From contig NC_092675.1 in NCBI RefSeq assembly GCF_964355755.1, positions 12,911,312 to 12,975,311 on the forward strand: 64,000 bases of DNA. Reading direction: 5' to 3'. This document shows positions 51,911 through 64,000 of this stretch, one piece after another. The notes beneath the pieces are model-generated. The model did not search any database. It saw only the letters and a list, made by a program, of their open reading frames with translations, and had not been told where the DNA came from. Made by a program: the position numbers and the translations under genes. Position 1 is the stretch's first letter; each line of letters begins with the position of its first letter. The DNA comes from Antedon mediterranea (taxonomy: Eukaryota; Echinodermata; Crinoidea; Comatulida; Antedonidae).

Positions 51911-54900
51911 TGTTAGAATAGCTTCAAATCACATTTGGAGACGTTTCAGACCATTTTGTGATTTTCGAAAAAACTTGTTAACATAAAAACACGAAAGTGC
52001 TTAGAATAGCTTCAAATCGAATTTGGAAACGTTTTAGACCATTTTGTGATTTTCGAAAAAACTTGTTAACATAAAAACACGAAAGTGCTTAGAATAGCTT
52101 CAAATCGCATTTGGAAACGTTTTAGACCATTTTGTGATTTTCGAAAAAAATTGTTAACATAAAAACACCAAAGTGTTTAGAATAGCTTCAAATCGCATTT
52201 GGAGACGTTTTAGACCAATTTGTGATTTTCGAAAAAACTTATCAACATAAAAACACCAAATCGCATTTGGAGACGTTTTAGACCATTTTGTGATTTTGAA
52301 AAAACTTGTTAACATAAAAACACCAAAGTGCTTAGAATAGCTTCAAATCGCATTTGGAGACGTTTTAGACCATTTTGTGATTTTCGAAAAAACTTGTTAA
52401 CATAAAAACACCAAAGTGCTTAGAATAGCTTCAAATCGTATTTGGAGACGTTTTAGACCATTTTGAGATTTTCGAAAAAACTTGGTTACACAAAAACATC
52501 AAAGTGCTTAAAATCACATTATAAACCGTTTTAGACCATTTTGAGAATTTCGATAACACTTTTCACACAAAAACATCAAAGAGCACAAAATAGCTTAATA
52601 TCGTATTTAAAAACGTTTTAGACCATTTTGAGCATTTCGACAAAACTTTTTCACACAAAACACCAAAGTGCTTAGAATAGCTTCAAATCGCATTTGGAGA
52701 CGTTTTAGACCAATTTGTGCATTTCGATGAAACTTGATTACACAAAAACATCAAAGTTCTTAAAATCACATTATAAACCGTTTTAGACCATTTTGAGCAT
52801 TTCGATAACACTTTTCACACAAAAACATCAAAGAGCACAAAATAGCTTAATATCGTATTTAAAAACGTTTTAGACCATTTTGAGCATTTAGACAAAACTT
52901 TTTCACACAAAACACCAAAGTGCTTAGAATAGCTTCAAATCGCATTTGGAGACGTTTTAGACCATTTTGTGCATTTCGATGAAACTTGGTTACACAAAAA
53001 CATCAAAGTGCTTAAAATCACATTATAAATCGTTTTAGACCATTTTGAGCATTTCGACAAACTTTTTCACACAAAATACCAAAGTGCTTAGAATAGCTTC
53101 AAATCGCATTTGGAGACGTTTTAGACCATTTTGTGATTTTCGAAAAAACTTTTTAACATAAAAACACCAAAGTGCTTAGAATAGCTTCAAATCACATTTG
53201 GAGACATTTTAGACCATTTTGTGATTTTCGAAAAAACTTGTTAACATAAAAACACGAAAGTGCTTAGAATAGCTTCAAATCGCATTTGGAAACGTTTTAG
53301 ACCATTTTGTGATTTTCGAAAAAAATTGTTAACATAAAAACACCAAAGTGCTTAGAATTACATTATAAACCGTTTTAGACCATTTTGAGCATTTCGATAA
53401 CAATTTTCACACAAAAACATCAAAGAGCACAAAATAGCTTAATATCGTATTTAAAAACTTTTTAGACCATTTTGAGCATTTCGACAAAACTTTTTCACAC
53501 AAAACACCAAAGTGCTTAGAATAGCTTCAAATCGCATTTGGAGACGTTTTAGACCATTTTGTGATTTTTGAAAAAACTTGTTAACATAAAAACACCAAAG
53601 TGTTAGAATAGCTTCAAATCACATTTGGAGACGTTTCAGACCATTTTGTGATTTTCGAAAAAACTTGTTAACATAAAAACACGAAAGTGCTTAGAATAGC
53701 TTCAAATCGAATTTGGAAACGTTTTAGACCATTTTGTGATTTTCGAAAAAACTTGTTAACATAAAAACACGAAAGTGCTTAGAATAGCTTCAAATCGCAT
53801 TTGGAAACGTTTTAGACCATTTTGTGATTTTCGAAAAAAATTGTTAACATAAAAACACCAAAGTGTTTAGAATAGCTTCAAATCGCATTTGGAGACGTTT
53901 TAGACCAATTTGTGATTTTCGAAAAAACTTATCAACATAAAAACACCAAATCGCATTTGGAGACGTTTTAGACCATTTTGTGATTTTGAAAAAACTTGTT
54001 AACATAAAAACACCAAAGTGCTTAGAATAGCTTCAAATCGCATTTGGAGACGTTTTAGACCATTTTGTGATTTTCGAAAAAACTTGTTAACATAAAAACA
54101 CCAAAGTGCTTAGAATAGCTTCAAATCGTATTTGGAGACGTTTTAGACCATTTTGAGATTTTCGAAAAAACTTGGTTACACAAAAACATCAAAGTGCTTA
54201 AAATCACATTATAAACCGTTTTAGACCATTTTGAGAATTTCGATAACACTTTTCACACAAAAACATCAAAGAGCACAAAATAGCTTAATATCGTATTTAA
54301 AAACGTTTTAGACCATTTTGAGCATTTCGACAAAACTTTTTCACACAAAACACCAAAGTGCTTAGAATAGCTTCAAATCGCATTTGGAGACGTTTTAGAC
54401 CAATTTGTGCATTTCGATGAAACTTGATTACACAAAAACATCAAAGTGCTTAAAATCACATTATAAACCGTTTTAGACCATTTTGAGAATTTCGATAACA
54501 CTTTTCACACAAAAACATCAAAGAGCACAAAATAGCTTAATATCGTATTTAAAAACGTTTTAGACCATTTTGAGCATTTCGACAAAACTTTTTCACACAA
54601 AACACCAAAGTGCTTAGAATAGCTTCAAATCGCATTTGGAGACGTTTTAGACCAATTTGTGCATTTCGATGAAACTTGATTACACAAAAACATCAAAGTG
54701 CTTAAAATCACATTATAAACCGTTTTAGACCATTTTGAGCATTTCGATAACACTTTTCACACAAAAACATCAAAGAGCACAAAATAGCTTAATATCGTAT
54801 TTAAAAACGTTTTAGACCATTTTGAGCATTTAGACAAAACTTTTTCACACAAAACACCAAAGTGCTTAGAATAGCTTCAAATCGCATTTGGAGACGTTTT

Positions 54901-57400
54901 AGACCATTTTGTGCATTTCGATGAAACTTGGTTACACAAAAACATCAAAGTGCTTAAAATCACATTATAAATCGTTTTAGACCATTTTGAGCATTTCGAC
55001 AAACTTTTTCACACAAAATACCAAAGTGCTTAGAATAGCTTCAAATCGCATTTGGAGACGTTTTAGACCATTTTGTGATTTTCGAAAAAACTTTTTAACA
55101 TAAAAACACCAAAGTGCTTAGAATAGCTTCAAATCACATTTGGAGACATTTTAGACCATTTTGTGATTTTCGAAAAAACTTGTTAACATAAAAACACGAA
55201 AGTGCTTAGAATAGCTTCAAATCGCATTTGGAAACGTTTTAGACCATTTTGTGATTTTCGAAAAAAATTGTTAACATAAAAACACCAAAGTGCTTAGAAT
55301 CACATTATAAACCGTTTTAGACCATTTTGAGCATTTCGATAACAATTTTCACACAAAAACATCAAAGAGCACAAAATAGCTTAATATCGTATTTAAAAAC
55401 TTTTTAGACCATTTTGAGCATTTCGACAAAACTTTTTCACACAAAACACCAAAGTGCTTAGAATAGCTTCAAATCGCATTTGGAGACGTTTTAGACCATT
55501 TTGTGATTTTTGAAAAAACTTGTTAACATAAAAACACCAAAGTGTTAGAATAGCTTCAAATCACATTTGGAGACGTTTCAGACCATTTTGTGATTTTCGA
55601 AAAAACTTGTTAACATAAAAACACGAAAGTGCTTAGAATAGCTTCAAATCGAATTTGGAAACGTTTTAGACCATTTTGTGATTTTCGAAAAAACTTGTTA
55701 ACATAAAAACACGAAAGTGCTTAGAATAGCTTCAAATCGCATTTGGAAACGTTTTAGACCATTTTGTGATTTTCAAAAAAAATTGTTAACATAAAAACAC
55801 CAAAGTGTTTAGAATAGCTTCAAATCGCATTTGGAGACGTTTTAGACCAATTTGTGATTTTCGAAAAAACTTATCAACATAAAAACACCAAATCGCATTT
55901 GGAGACGTTTTAGACCATTTTGTGATTTTGAAAAAACTTGTTAACATAAAAACACCAAAGTGCTTAGAATAGCTTCAAATCGCATTTGGAGACGTTTTAG
56001 ACCATTTTGTGATTTTCGAAAAAACTTGTTAACATAAAAACACCAAAGTGCTTAGAATAGCTTCAAATCGTATTTGGAGACGTTTTAGACCATTTTGAGA
56101 TTTTCGAAAAAACTTGGTTACACAAAAACATCAAAGTGCTTAAAATCACATTATAAACCGTTTTAGACCATTTTGAGAATTTCGATAACACTTTTCACAC
56201 AAAAACATCAAAGAGCACAAAATAGCTTAATATCGTATTTAAAAACGTTTTAGACCATTTTGAGCATTTCGACAAAACTTTTTCACACAAAACACCAAAG
56301 TGCTTAGAATAGCTTCAAATCGCATTTGGAGACGTTTTAGACCAATTTGTGCATTTCGATGAAACTTGATTACACAAAAACATCAAAGTGCTTAAAATCA
56401 CATTATAAACCGTTTTAGACCATTTTGAGAATTTCGATAACACTTTTCACACAAAAACATCAAAGAGCACAAAATAGCTTAATATCGTATTTAAAAAAGT
56501 TTTAGACCATTTTGAGCATTTCGACAAAACTTTTTCACACAAAACACCAAAGTGCTTAGAATAGCTTCAAATCGCATTTGGAGACGTTTTAGACCAATTT
56601 GTGCATTTCGATGAAACTTGATTACACAAAAACATCAAAGTGCTTAAAATCACATTATAAACCGTTTTAGACCATTTTGAGCATTTCGATAACACTTTTC
56701 ACACAAAAACATCAAAGAGCACAAAATAGCTTAATATCGTATTTAAAAACGTTTTAGACCATTTTGAGCATTTAGACAAAACTTTTTCACACAAAACACC
56801 AAAGTGCTTAGAATAGCTTCAAATCGCATTTGGAGACGTTTTAGACCATTTTGTGCATTTCGATGAAACTTGGTTACACAAAAACATCAAAGTGCTTAAA
56901 ATCACATTATAAATCGTTTTAGACCATTTTGAGCATTTCGACAAAACTTTTTCACACAAAATACCAAAGTGCTTAGAATAGCTTCAAATCGCATTTGGAG
57001 ACGTTTTAGACCATTTTGTGATTTTCGAAAAAACTTTTTAACATAAAAACACCAAAGTGCTTAGAATAGCTTCAAATCACATTTGGAGACATTTTAGACC
57101 ATTTTGTGATTTTCGAAAAAACTTGTTAACATAAAAACACGAAAGTGCTTAGAATAGCTTCAAATCGCATTTGGAAACGTTTTAGACCATTTTGTGATTT
57201 TCGAAAAAACTTGTTAACATAAAAACACGAAAGTGCTTAGAATCACATTATAAACCGTTTTAGACCATTTTGAGCATTTCGATAACAATTTTCACACAAA
57301 AACATCAAAGAGCACAAAATAGCTTAATATCGTATTTAAAAATGTTTTAGACCATTTTGAGCATTTAGATAAAACTTTTTCACACAAAACACCAAAGTGC
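51911..57400 (+). repeat. Tandem 1,690/1,942-bp higher-order units, three copies
   Basis: The one-off variant AAAGTGTTAGAATAGC (TGTTAG at 51911, 53601 and 55543) marks three successive units of 1,690, 1,942 and about 1,850-1,940 bp. The 252-bp difference equals one extra C-D-B set (87+87+78), recognisable by a second TTTTGAGAATTTCG C monomer present in units 2 and 3 (about 54480 and 56424) but not in unit 1. All three share ACGTTTCAGACC, AAATCGAATTTGG and the shortened CACCAAATCGCATTTGG monomer. Units 1 and 2 share a one-base loss in CGACAAACTTTTTC (about 53056 and 54998), which unit 3 lacks. Confidence 0.87.
52250..52275 (+). repeat. A monomer shortened by a 20-bp deletion, spread to three units
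   Basis: CACCAAATCGCATTTGG lacks twenty bases (beginning GGGTTTAGAA) present in the parental form. CAAA lies at both edges, so slippage or short-homology deletion is likely. The same junction recurs at about 53945 and 55887, at the same position in each of the three tandem units. Confidence 0.82.
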
Positions 57401-60400
57401 TTAGAATAGCTTCAAATCGCATTTGGAGACGTTTTAGACCATTTTGTGATTTTTGAAAAAACTTGTTAACATAAAAACACGAAAGTGCTTAGAATAGCTT
57501 CAAATCGCATTTGGAAACGTTTTAGACCATTTTGTGATTTTCGAAAAAAATTGTTAACATAAAAACACCAAAGTGTTTAGAATAGCTTCAAATCGCATTT
57601 GGAGACGTTTTAGACCAATTTGTGATTTTCGAAAAAACTTATCAACATAAAAACACCAAAAGGTTTAGAATAGCTTCAAATCGCATTTGGAGACGTTTTA
57701 GACCATTTTGTGATTTTGAAAAAAATTGTTAACATAAAAACACCAAAGTGTTTAGAATAGCTTCAAATCACATTTGGAGACGTTTTAGACCAATTTGTGA
57801 TTTTCGAAAAAACTTATCAACATAAAAACACCAAAGGGTTTAGAATAGCTTCAAATCGCATTTGGAGACGTTTTAGACCATTTTGTGATTTTCGAAAAAA
57901 CTTGTTAACATAAAAACACGAAAGTGCTTAGAATAGCTTCAAATCGCATTTGGAAACGTTTTAGACCATTTTGTGATTTTCGAAAAAACTTGTTAACATA
58001 AAAACATGAAAGTGCTTAGAATAGCTTCAAATCGTATTTGGAGACGTTTTAGACCATTTTGTGATTTTCGAAAAAACTTGTTAACATAAAAACACCAATG
58101 TGCTTAGAATAGCTTCAAATCGCATTTTGAGACGTTTTAGACCATTTTGTGCATTTCGATGAAACTTGGTTACACAAAAACATCAAAGTGCTTAAAATCA
58201 CATTATAAACCATTTTAGACCATTTTGAGCATTTCGATAACACTTTTCACACAAAAACATCAAAGAGCACAAAATAGCTTAATATCGTATTTAAAAACGT
58301 TTTAGACCATTTTGAGCATTTCGACAAAACTTTTTCACACAAAACACCAAAGTGCTTAGAATAGCTTCAAATCGCATTTGGAGACGTTTTAGACCATTTT
58401 GTGATTTTCGAAAAAACTTGTTAACATAAAAACATCAAAGTGTACAGAATAACTTCAAATCGCATTTGGAGACCGTTTTAGGCCAATTTGTGATTTTCGA
58501 AAAAACTTGTTAACCTAAAAATACCAAAGTGTTTAGAATAGCTTCAAATCGCATTTGGAGACGTTTTAGACCATTTTGTGATTTTCGAAAAAACTTGTTA
58601 ACATAAAAACACCAAAGTGCTTCAAATCGCATTTGGAGACATTTTAGACCAATTTGTGATTTTTGAAAAAACTTGTTAACATAAAAACACCAAAGTGCTT
58701 ACAATAGCTTCAAATCGTATTTGGAGACGTTTTAGACCATTTTGTGATTTTCGAAAAAACTTGTTAACATAAAAACACCAAAGTACTTAGAATAGCTTCA
58801 AATCGCATTTGGAGACGTTTTAGACCATTTTATGCATTTCGATGAAACTTGGTTACACAAAAACATCAATGTGCTTAAAATCACATTATAATCCGTTTTA
58901 GACCATTTTGAGCATTTCGATAACACTTTTCACACAAAAACATCAAAGAGCACAAAATAGCTTAATATCGTATTTAAAAACGTTTTAGACCATTTTGAGC
59001 ATTTAGATAAAATTTTTCACACAAAACACCAAAGTGCTTAGAATAGCTTCAAATCGCATTTGGAGACGGTTTAGACCATTTTGTGATTTTGAAAAAACTT
59101 GTTAACATAAAAACACCAAAGTGCTTAGAATAGCTTCAAATCGCATTTGGAGACGTTTTAGACCATTTTGTGATTTTCGAAAAAACTTGTTAACATAAAA
59201 ACACCAAAGTGCTTAGAATAGCTTCAAATCGTATTTGGAGACGTTTTAGACCATTTTGAGATTTTCGAAAAAACTTGGTTACACAAAAACATCAAAGTGC
59301 TTAAAATCACATTATAAACCGTTTTAGACCATTTTGAACATTTCGATAACACTTTTCACACAAAAACATCAAAGAGCACTAAATAGCTTAATATCGTATT
59401 TAAAAACGTTTTAGACCATTTTGAGCATTTCGACAAAACTTTTTCACACAAAACACCAAAGTGCTTAGAATAGCTTCAAATCGCATTTGGAGACGTTTTA
59501 GACCAATTTGTGCATTTCGATGAAACTTGATTACACAAAAACATCAACGTGCTTAAAATCACATTATAAACCGTTTTAGACCATTTTGAGCATTTCGATA
59601 ACACTTTTCACACAAAAACATCAAAGAGCACAAAATAGCTTAATATCGTATTTAAAAACGTTTTAGACCATTTTGAGCATTTAGACAAAACTTTTTCACA
59701 CAAAACACCAAAGTGCTTAGAATAGCTTCAAATCGCATTTGGAGACGTTTTAGACCATTTTGTGCATTTCGATGAAACTTGGTTACACAAAAACATCAAA
59801 GTGCTTAAAATCACATTATAAATCGTTTTAGACCATTTTGAGCATTTCGACAAAACTTTTTCACACAAAATACCAAAGTGCTTAGAATAGCTTCAAATCG
59901 CATTTGGAGACGTTTTAGACCATTTTGTGATTTTCGAAAAAACTTTTTAACATAAAAACACCAAAGTGCTTAGAATAGCTTCAAATCACATTTGGAGACA
60001 TTTTAGACCATTTTGTGATTTTCGAAAAAACTTGTTAACATAAAAACACGAAAGTGCTTAGAATAGCTTCAAATCGCATTTGGAAACGTTTTAGACCATT
60101 TTGTGATTTTCGAAAAAACTTGTTAACATAAAAACACGAAAGTGCTTAGAATCACATTATAAACCGTTTTAGACCATTTTGAGCATTTCGATAACAATTT
60201 TCACACAAAAACATCAAAGAGCACAAAATAGCTTAATATCGTATTTAAAAATGTTTTAGACCATTTTGAGCATTTAGATAAAACTTTTTCACACAAAACA
60301 CCAAAGTGCTTAGAATAGCTTCAAATCGCATTTGGAGACGTTTTAGACCATTTTGTGATTTTCGAAAAAACTTGTTAACATAAAAACACGAAAGTGCTTA

Positions 60401-60419
60401 GAATAGCTTCAAATCGCAT

Positions 60420-63400
60420 TTGGAAACGTTTTAGACCATTTTGTGATTTTCGAAAAAAATTGTTAACATAAAAACACCAAAGTGTTTAGAATAGCTTCAA
60501 ATCGCATTTGGAGACGTTTTAGACCAATTTGTGATTTTCGAAAAAACTTATCAACATAAAAACACCAAAGGGTTTAGAATAGCTTCAAATCGCATTTGGA
60601 GACGTTTTAGACCATTTTGTGATTTTCGAAAAAACTTGTTAACATAAAAACACGAAAGTGCTTAGAATAGCTTCAAATCGCATTTGGAAACGTTTTAGAC
60701 CATTTTGTGATTTTCGAAAAAACTTGTTAACATAAAAACATGAAAGTGCTTAGAATAGCTTCAAATCGTATTTGGAGACGTTTTAGACCATTTTGTGATT
60801 TTCGAAAAAACTTGTTAACATAAAAACACCAATGTGCTTAGAATAGCTTCAAATCGCATTTTGAGACGTTTTAGACCATTTTGTGCATTTCGATGAAACT
60901 TGGTTACACAAAAACATCAAAGTGCTTAAAATCACATTATAAACCATTTTAGACCATTTTGAGCATTTCGATAACACTTTTCACACAAAAACATCAAAGA
61001 GCACAAAATAGCTTAATATCGTATTTAAAAACGTTTTAGACCATTTTGAGCATTTCGACAAAACTTTTTCACACAAAACACCAAAGTGCTTAGAATAGCT
61101 TCAAATCGCATTTGGAGACGTTTTAGACCATTTTGTGATTTTCGAAAAAACTTGTTAACATAAAAACATCAAAGTGTACAGAATAACTTCAAATCGCATT
61201 TGGAGACCGTTTTAGGCCAATTTGTGATTTTCGAAAAAACTTGTTAACCTAAAAATACCAAAGTGTTTAGAATAGCTTCAAATCGCATTTGGAGACGTTT
61301 TAGACCATTTTGTGATTTTCGAAAAAACTTGTTAACATAAAAACACCAAAGTGCTTCAAATCGCATTTGGAGACATTTTAGACCAATTTGTGATTTTTGA
61401 AAAAACTTGTTAACATAAAAACACCAAAGTGCTTACAATAGCTTCAAATCGTATTTGGAGACGTTTTAGACCATTTTGTGATTTTCGAAAAAACTTGTTA
61501 ACATAAAAACACCAAAGTACTTAGAATAGCTTCAAATCGCATTTGGAGACGTTTTAGACCATTTTATGCATTTCGATGAAACTTGGTTACACAAAAACAT
61601 CAATGTGCTTAAAATCACATTATAATCCGTTTTAGACCATTTTGAGCATTTCGATAACACTTTTCACACAAAAACATCAAAGAGCACAAAATAGCTTAAT
61701 ATCGTATTTAAAAACGTTTTAGACCATTTTGAGCATTTAGACAAAACTTTTTCACACAAAACACCAAAGTGTTTAGAATAGCTTCAAATCGCATTTGGAG
61801 ACGTTTTAGACCATTTTGTGATTTTCGAAAAAACTTGTTAACATAAAAACACCAAAGTGCTTCAAATCGCATTTGAGACATTTTAGACCAATTTGTGATT
61901 TTTGAAAAAACTTGTTAACATAAAAACACCAAAGTGCTTACAATAGCTTCAAATCGTATTTGGAGACGTTTTAGACCATTTTGTGATTTTCGAAAAAACT
62001 TGTTAACATAAAAACACCAGAGTACTTAGAATAGCTTCAAATCGCATTTGGAGACGTTTTAGACCATTTTATGCATTTCGATGAAACTTGGTTACACAAA
62101 AACATCAAAGTGCTTAAAATCACATTATAATCCGTTTTAGACCATTTCGAGCATTTCGATAACACTTTTCACACAAAAACATCAAAGAGCACAAAATAGC
62201 CTAATATCGTATTTAAAAACTTTTTAGACCATTTTGAGCATTTCGACAAAACTTTTTCACACAAAACACCAAAGTGCTTAGAATAGCTTCAAATCGCATT
62301 TGGAGACGTTTTAGACCATTTTGTGATTTTCGAAAAAAATTGTTAACATAAAAACATCAAAGTGTACAGAATAGCTTCAAATCGCATTTGGAGACCGTTT
62401 TAGGCCAATTTGTGATTTTCGAAAAAACTTGTTAACCTAAAAATACCAAAGTGTTTAGAATAGCTTCAAATCGCATTTGGAGACGTTTTAGACCATTTTG
62501 TGATTTTCGAAAAAACTTGTTAACATAAAAACACCAAAGTGCTTAGAATAGCTTCAAATCGCATTTGGAGACATTTTAGACCAATTTGTGATTTTCGAAA
62601 AAACTTATCAACATAAAAACACCAAAGGGTTTAGAATATCTTCAAATCGCATTTGGAGACGTTTTAGACCATTTTGTGATTTTCGAAAAAACTTGTTAAC
62701 ATAAAAACACCAAAGTGCTTAGAATAGCTTCAAATCGCATTTGGAGACGTTTTAGACCAATTTGTGATTTTCGAAAAAACTTATCAACATAAAAACACCA
62801 AAGGGTTTAGAATAGCTTCATTTGGAGACGTTTTAGACCATTTTGTGATTTTGAAAAAACTTGTTAACATAAAAACACCAAAGTGCTTAGAATAGCTTCA
62901 AATCGCATTTGGAGACGTTTTAGACCATTTTGTGATTTTCGAAAAAACTTGTTAACATAAAAACACCAAAGTGCTTAGAATAGCTTCAAATCGTATTTGG
63001 AGACGTTTTAGACCATTTTGAGATTTTCGAAAAAACTTGGTTACACAAAAACATCAAAGTGCTTAAAATCACATTATAAACCGTTTTAGACCATTTTGAG
63101 CATTTCGATAACACTTTTCACACAAAAACATCAAAGACACAAAATAGCTTAATATCGTATTTAAAAACGTTTTAGACCATTTTGAGCATTTCGACAAAAC
63201 TTTTTCACACAAAACACCAAAGTGCTTAGAATAGCTTCAAATCGCATTTGGAGACGTTTTAGACCAATTTGTGATTTTTGAAAAAACTTGTTAACATAAA
63301 AACACCAAAATGCTTAGAATAGCTTCAAATCACATTTGGAGACGTTTTAGACCATTTTGTGATTTTCGAAAAAACTTGTTAACATAAAAACACGAAAGTG

Positions 63401-64000
63401 CATAGAATAGCTTCAAATCGCCTTTGGAAACGTTTTAGACCATTTTGTGATTTTCGAAAAAACTTTTTAACATAAAAACACGAAAGTGCTTAGAATAACA
63501 TTATAAACCGTTTTAGACCATTTTGAGCATTTCGATAACAATTCTCACACAAAAACATCAAAGAGCACAAAATAGCTTAATATCGTATTTAAAAATGTTT
63601 TAGACCATTTTGAGCATTTAGATAAAACTTTTTCACACAAAACACCAAAGTGCTTAGAATAGCTTCAAATCGCATTTGGAGACGTTTTAGACCATTTTGT
63701 GATTTTTGAAAAAACTTGTTAACATAAAAACACCAAAGTGCTTAGAATAGCTTCAAATCACATTTGGAGATGTTTTAGACCATTTTGTGATTTTTGAAAA
63801 AACTTGTTAACATAAAAACACGAAAGTGCTTAGAATAGCTTCAAATCGCATTTGGAAACGTTTTAGACCATTTTGTGATTTTCGAAAAAGATTGTTAACA
63901 TAAAAACACCAATGTGCTTAGAATCACATTATAAACCGTTTTAGACCATTTTGAGCATTTCGATAACAATTTTCACACAAAAACATCAAAGAGCACAAAA
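60420..64000 (+). repeat. Block duplicated about 14.1-14.4 kb apart, copy 2 (runs off the window)
   Basis: Counterpart of 46.3-49.6 kb. It carries its own single-base changes, such as ACACCAGAGTAC near 62015, GACCATTTCGAG near 62141 and ATTCTCACAC near 63541. Its left 1.2 kb is also copied 2,734 bp upstream (AAAACATGAA at 58001/60735; GTGTACAG at 58440/61174), so this block has been involved in at least two amplification events. Confidence 0.8.

Larger units (their letters stand above)
45469..64000 (+). repeat. Satellite array, segment 4 (to the end of the window)
   Basis: The same satellite in the same orientation, beginning in register with a D monomer at the right TTAA and still continuing at base 64000. 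It alternates standard higher-order units with two or three blocks of the GACCGTTTTAGGCC subfamily (about 46.6-48.3, 58.0-59.0 and 60.7-62.6 kb). The first 400 bp match 32.8-33.2 and 38.3-38.7 kb, including the GACCATAAGTGC junction at 45840. No unrelated insert occurs in these 18.5 kb. Confidence 0.97.

Noticed and set aside
1-64000. CRISPR-like array of repeats with spacers.
   Set aside because: The whole period is repeated, so the sequence between conserved cores is not unique spacer sequence. There is no leader or cas gene and the sequence is eukaryotic satellite.
1-64000. CENP-B box in the monomer (TTTCGATGAAAC or TTTTCGAAAAAAC).
   Set aside because: The TTCG part fits, but the essential CGGG half of the known box (TTCGNNNNANNCGGG) is absent from all classes.
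1-64000. Telomeric or subtelomeric repeat tracts.
   Set aside because: No TTAGGG-type or similar short tandem repeats were seen; the short TTTTA repeats at about 2290-2316 are the SINE tail.

Overview
The window is almost entirely one satellite DNA array. About 62.1 kb of the 64 kb is a head-to-tail tandem repeat on one strand, with roughly 730 monomers (estimated as array length over mean monomer length). It is interrupted only three times, at 2289-2594, 41123-41669 and 44415-45468, and it runs off both ends of the window. I see no protein-coding gene, no rRNA or conventional tRNA gene and no CRISPR array. A long, AT-rich (the main monomer is 32% GC), multi-level satellite carrying a tRNA-derived SINE and two TTAA-flanked MITE-like elements points to a eukaryotic, heterochromatic or possibly centromeric locus. 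The species cannot be named. AGGCCTA/TAGCCT-rich sequence in the third insert is a style I associate with marine invertebrates, but that is a weak hint.

The array has nested levels. (1) Monomers all contain GTTTTAGACC and fall into four length/sequence classes: A (88 bp, with TTTTCGAAAA and TGTTAACA), B (78 bp, with GCATTTCGATGAAAC), C (87 bp, with CGATAACA and GAGCACAAAATAGCTTAATA) and D (87 bp, with GACAAAACTTTTTCACAC). (2) Higher-order repeats of about 14-18 monomers (1.2-1.45 kb) have the order A-A-A-A'-C-D-B-C-D-B'-D''-A-A-As-C-D. (3) These are copied in larger blocks: a 5,526-bp tandem duplication (about 28.4-39.4 kb), a 1,232-bp unit, 1,690/1,942-bp units (51.9-57.4 kb), a 683-bp triplication (22.5-24.1 kb), and dispersed copies 4.9-5.2 kb and 14.1-14.4 kb apart.

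The inserts are: a 306-bp tRNA-derived SINE on the minus strand (2289-2594); a 547-bp MITE-like element with TIRs AGATGTATTGTCCCTT (41123-41669); and a 1,054-bp piggyBac-like non-autonomous element with TIRs CACTTTGACTGCCA and a TTAA duplication (44415-45468). Paralogous array copies without the inserts give exact empty sites, so target duplications and insert lengths can be read directly. All three sit at the same spot of the satellite, CTTAATATCG at the C-to-D junction.

Nothing here works as a gene system. The interest lies in the satellite: its nested amplification, CpG-decay-like diagnostic variants, recurrent 10- and 20-bp deletions, the shared insertion site, and the odd tRNA-like head of the SINE.
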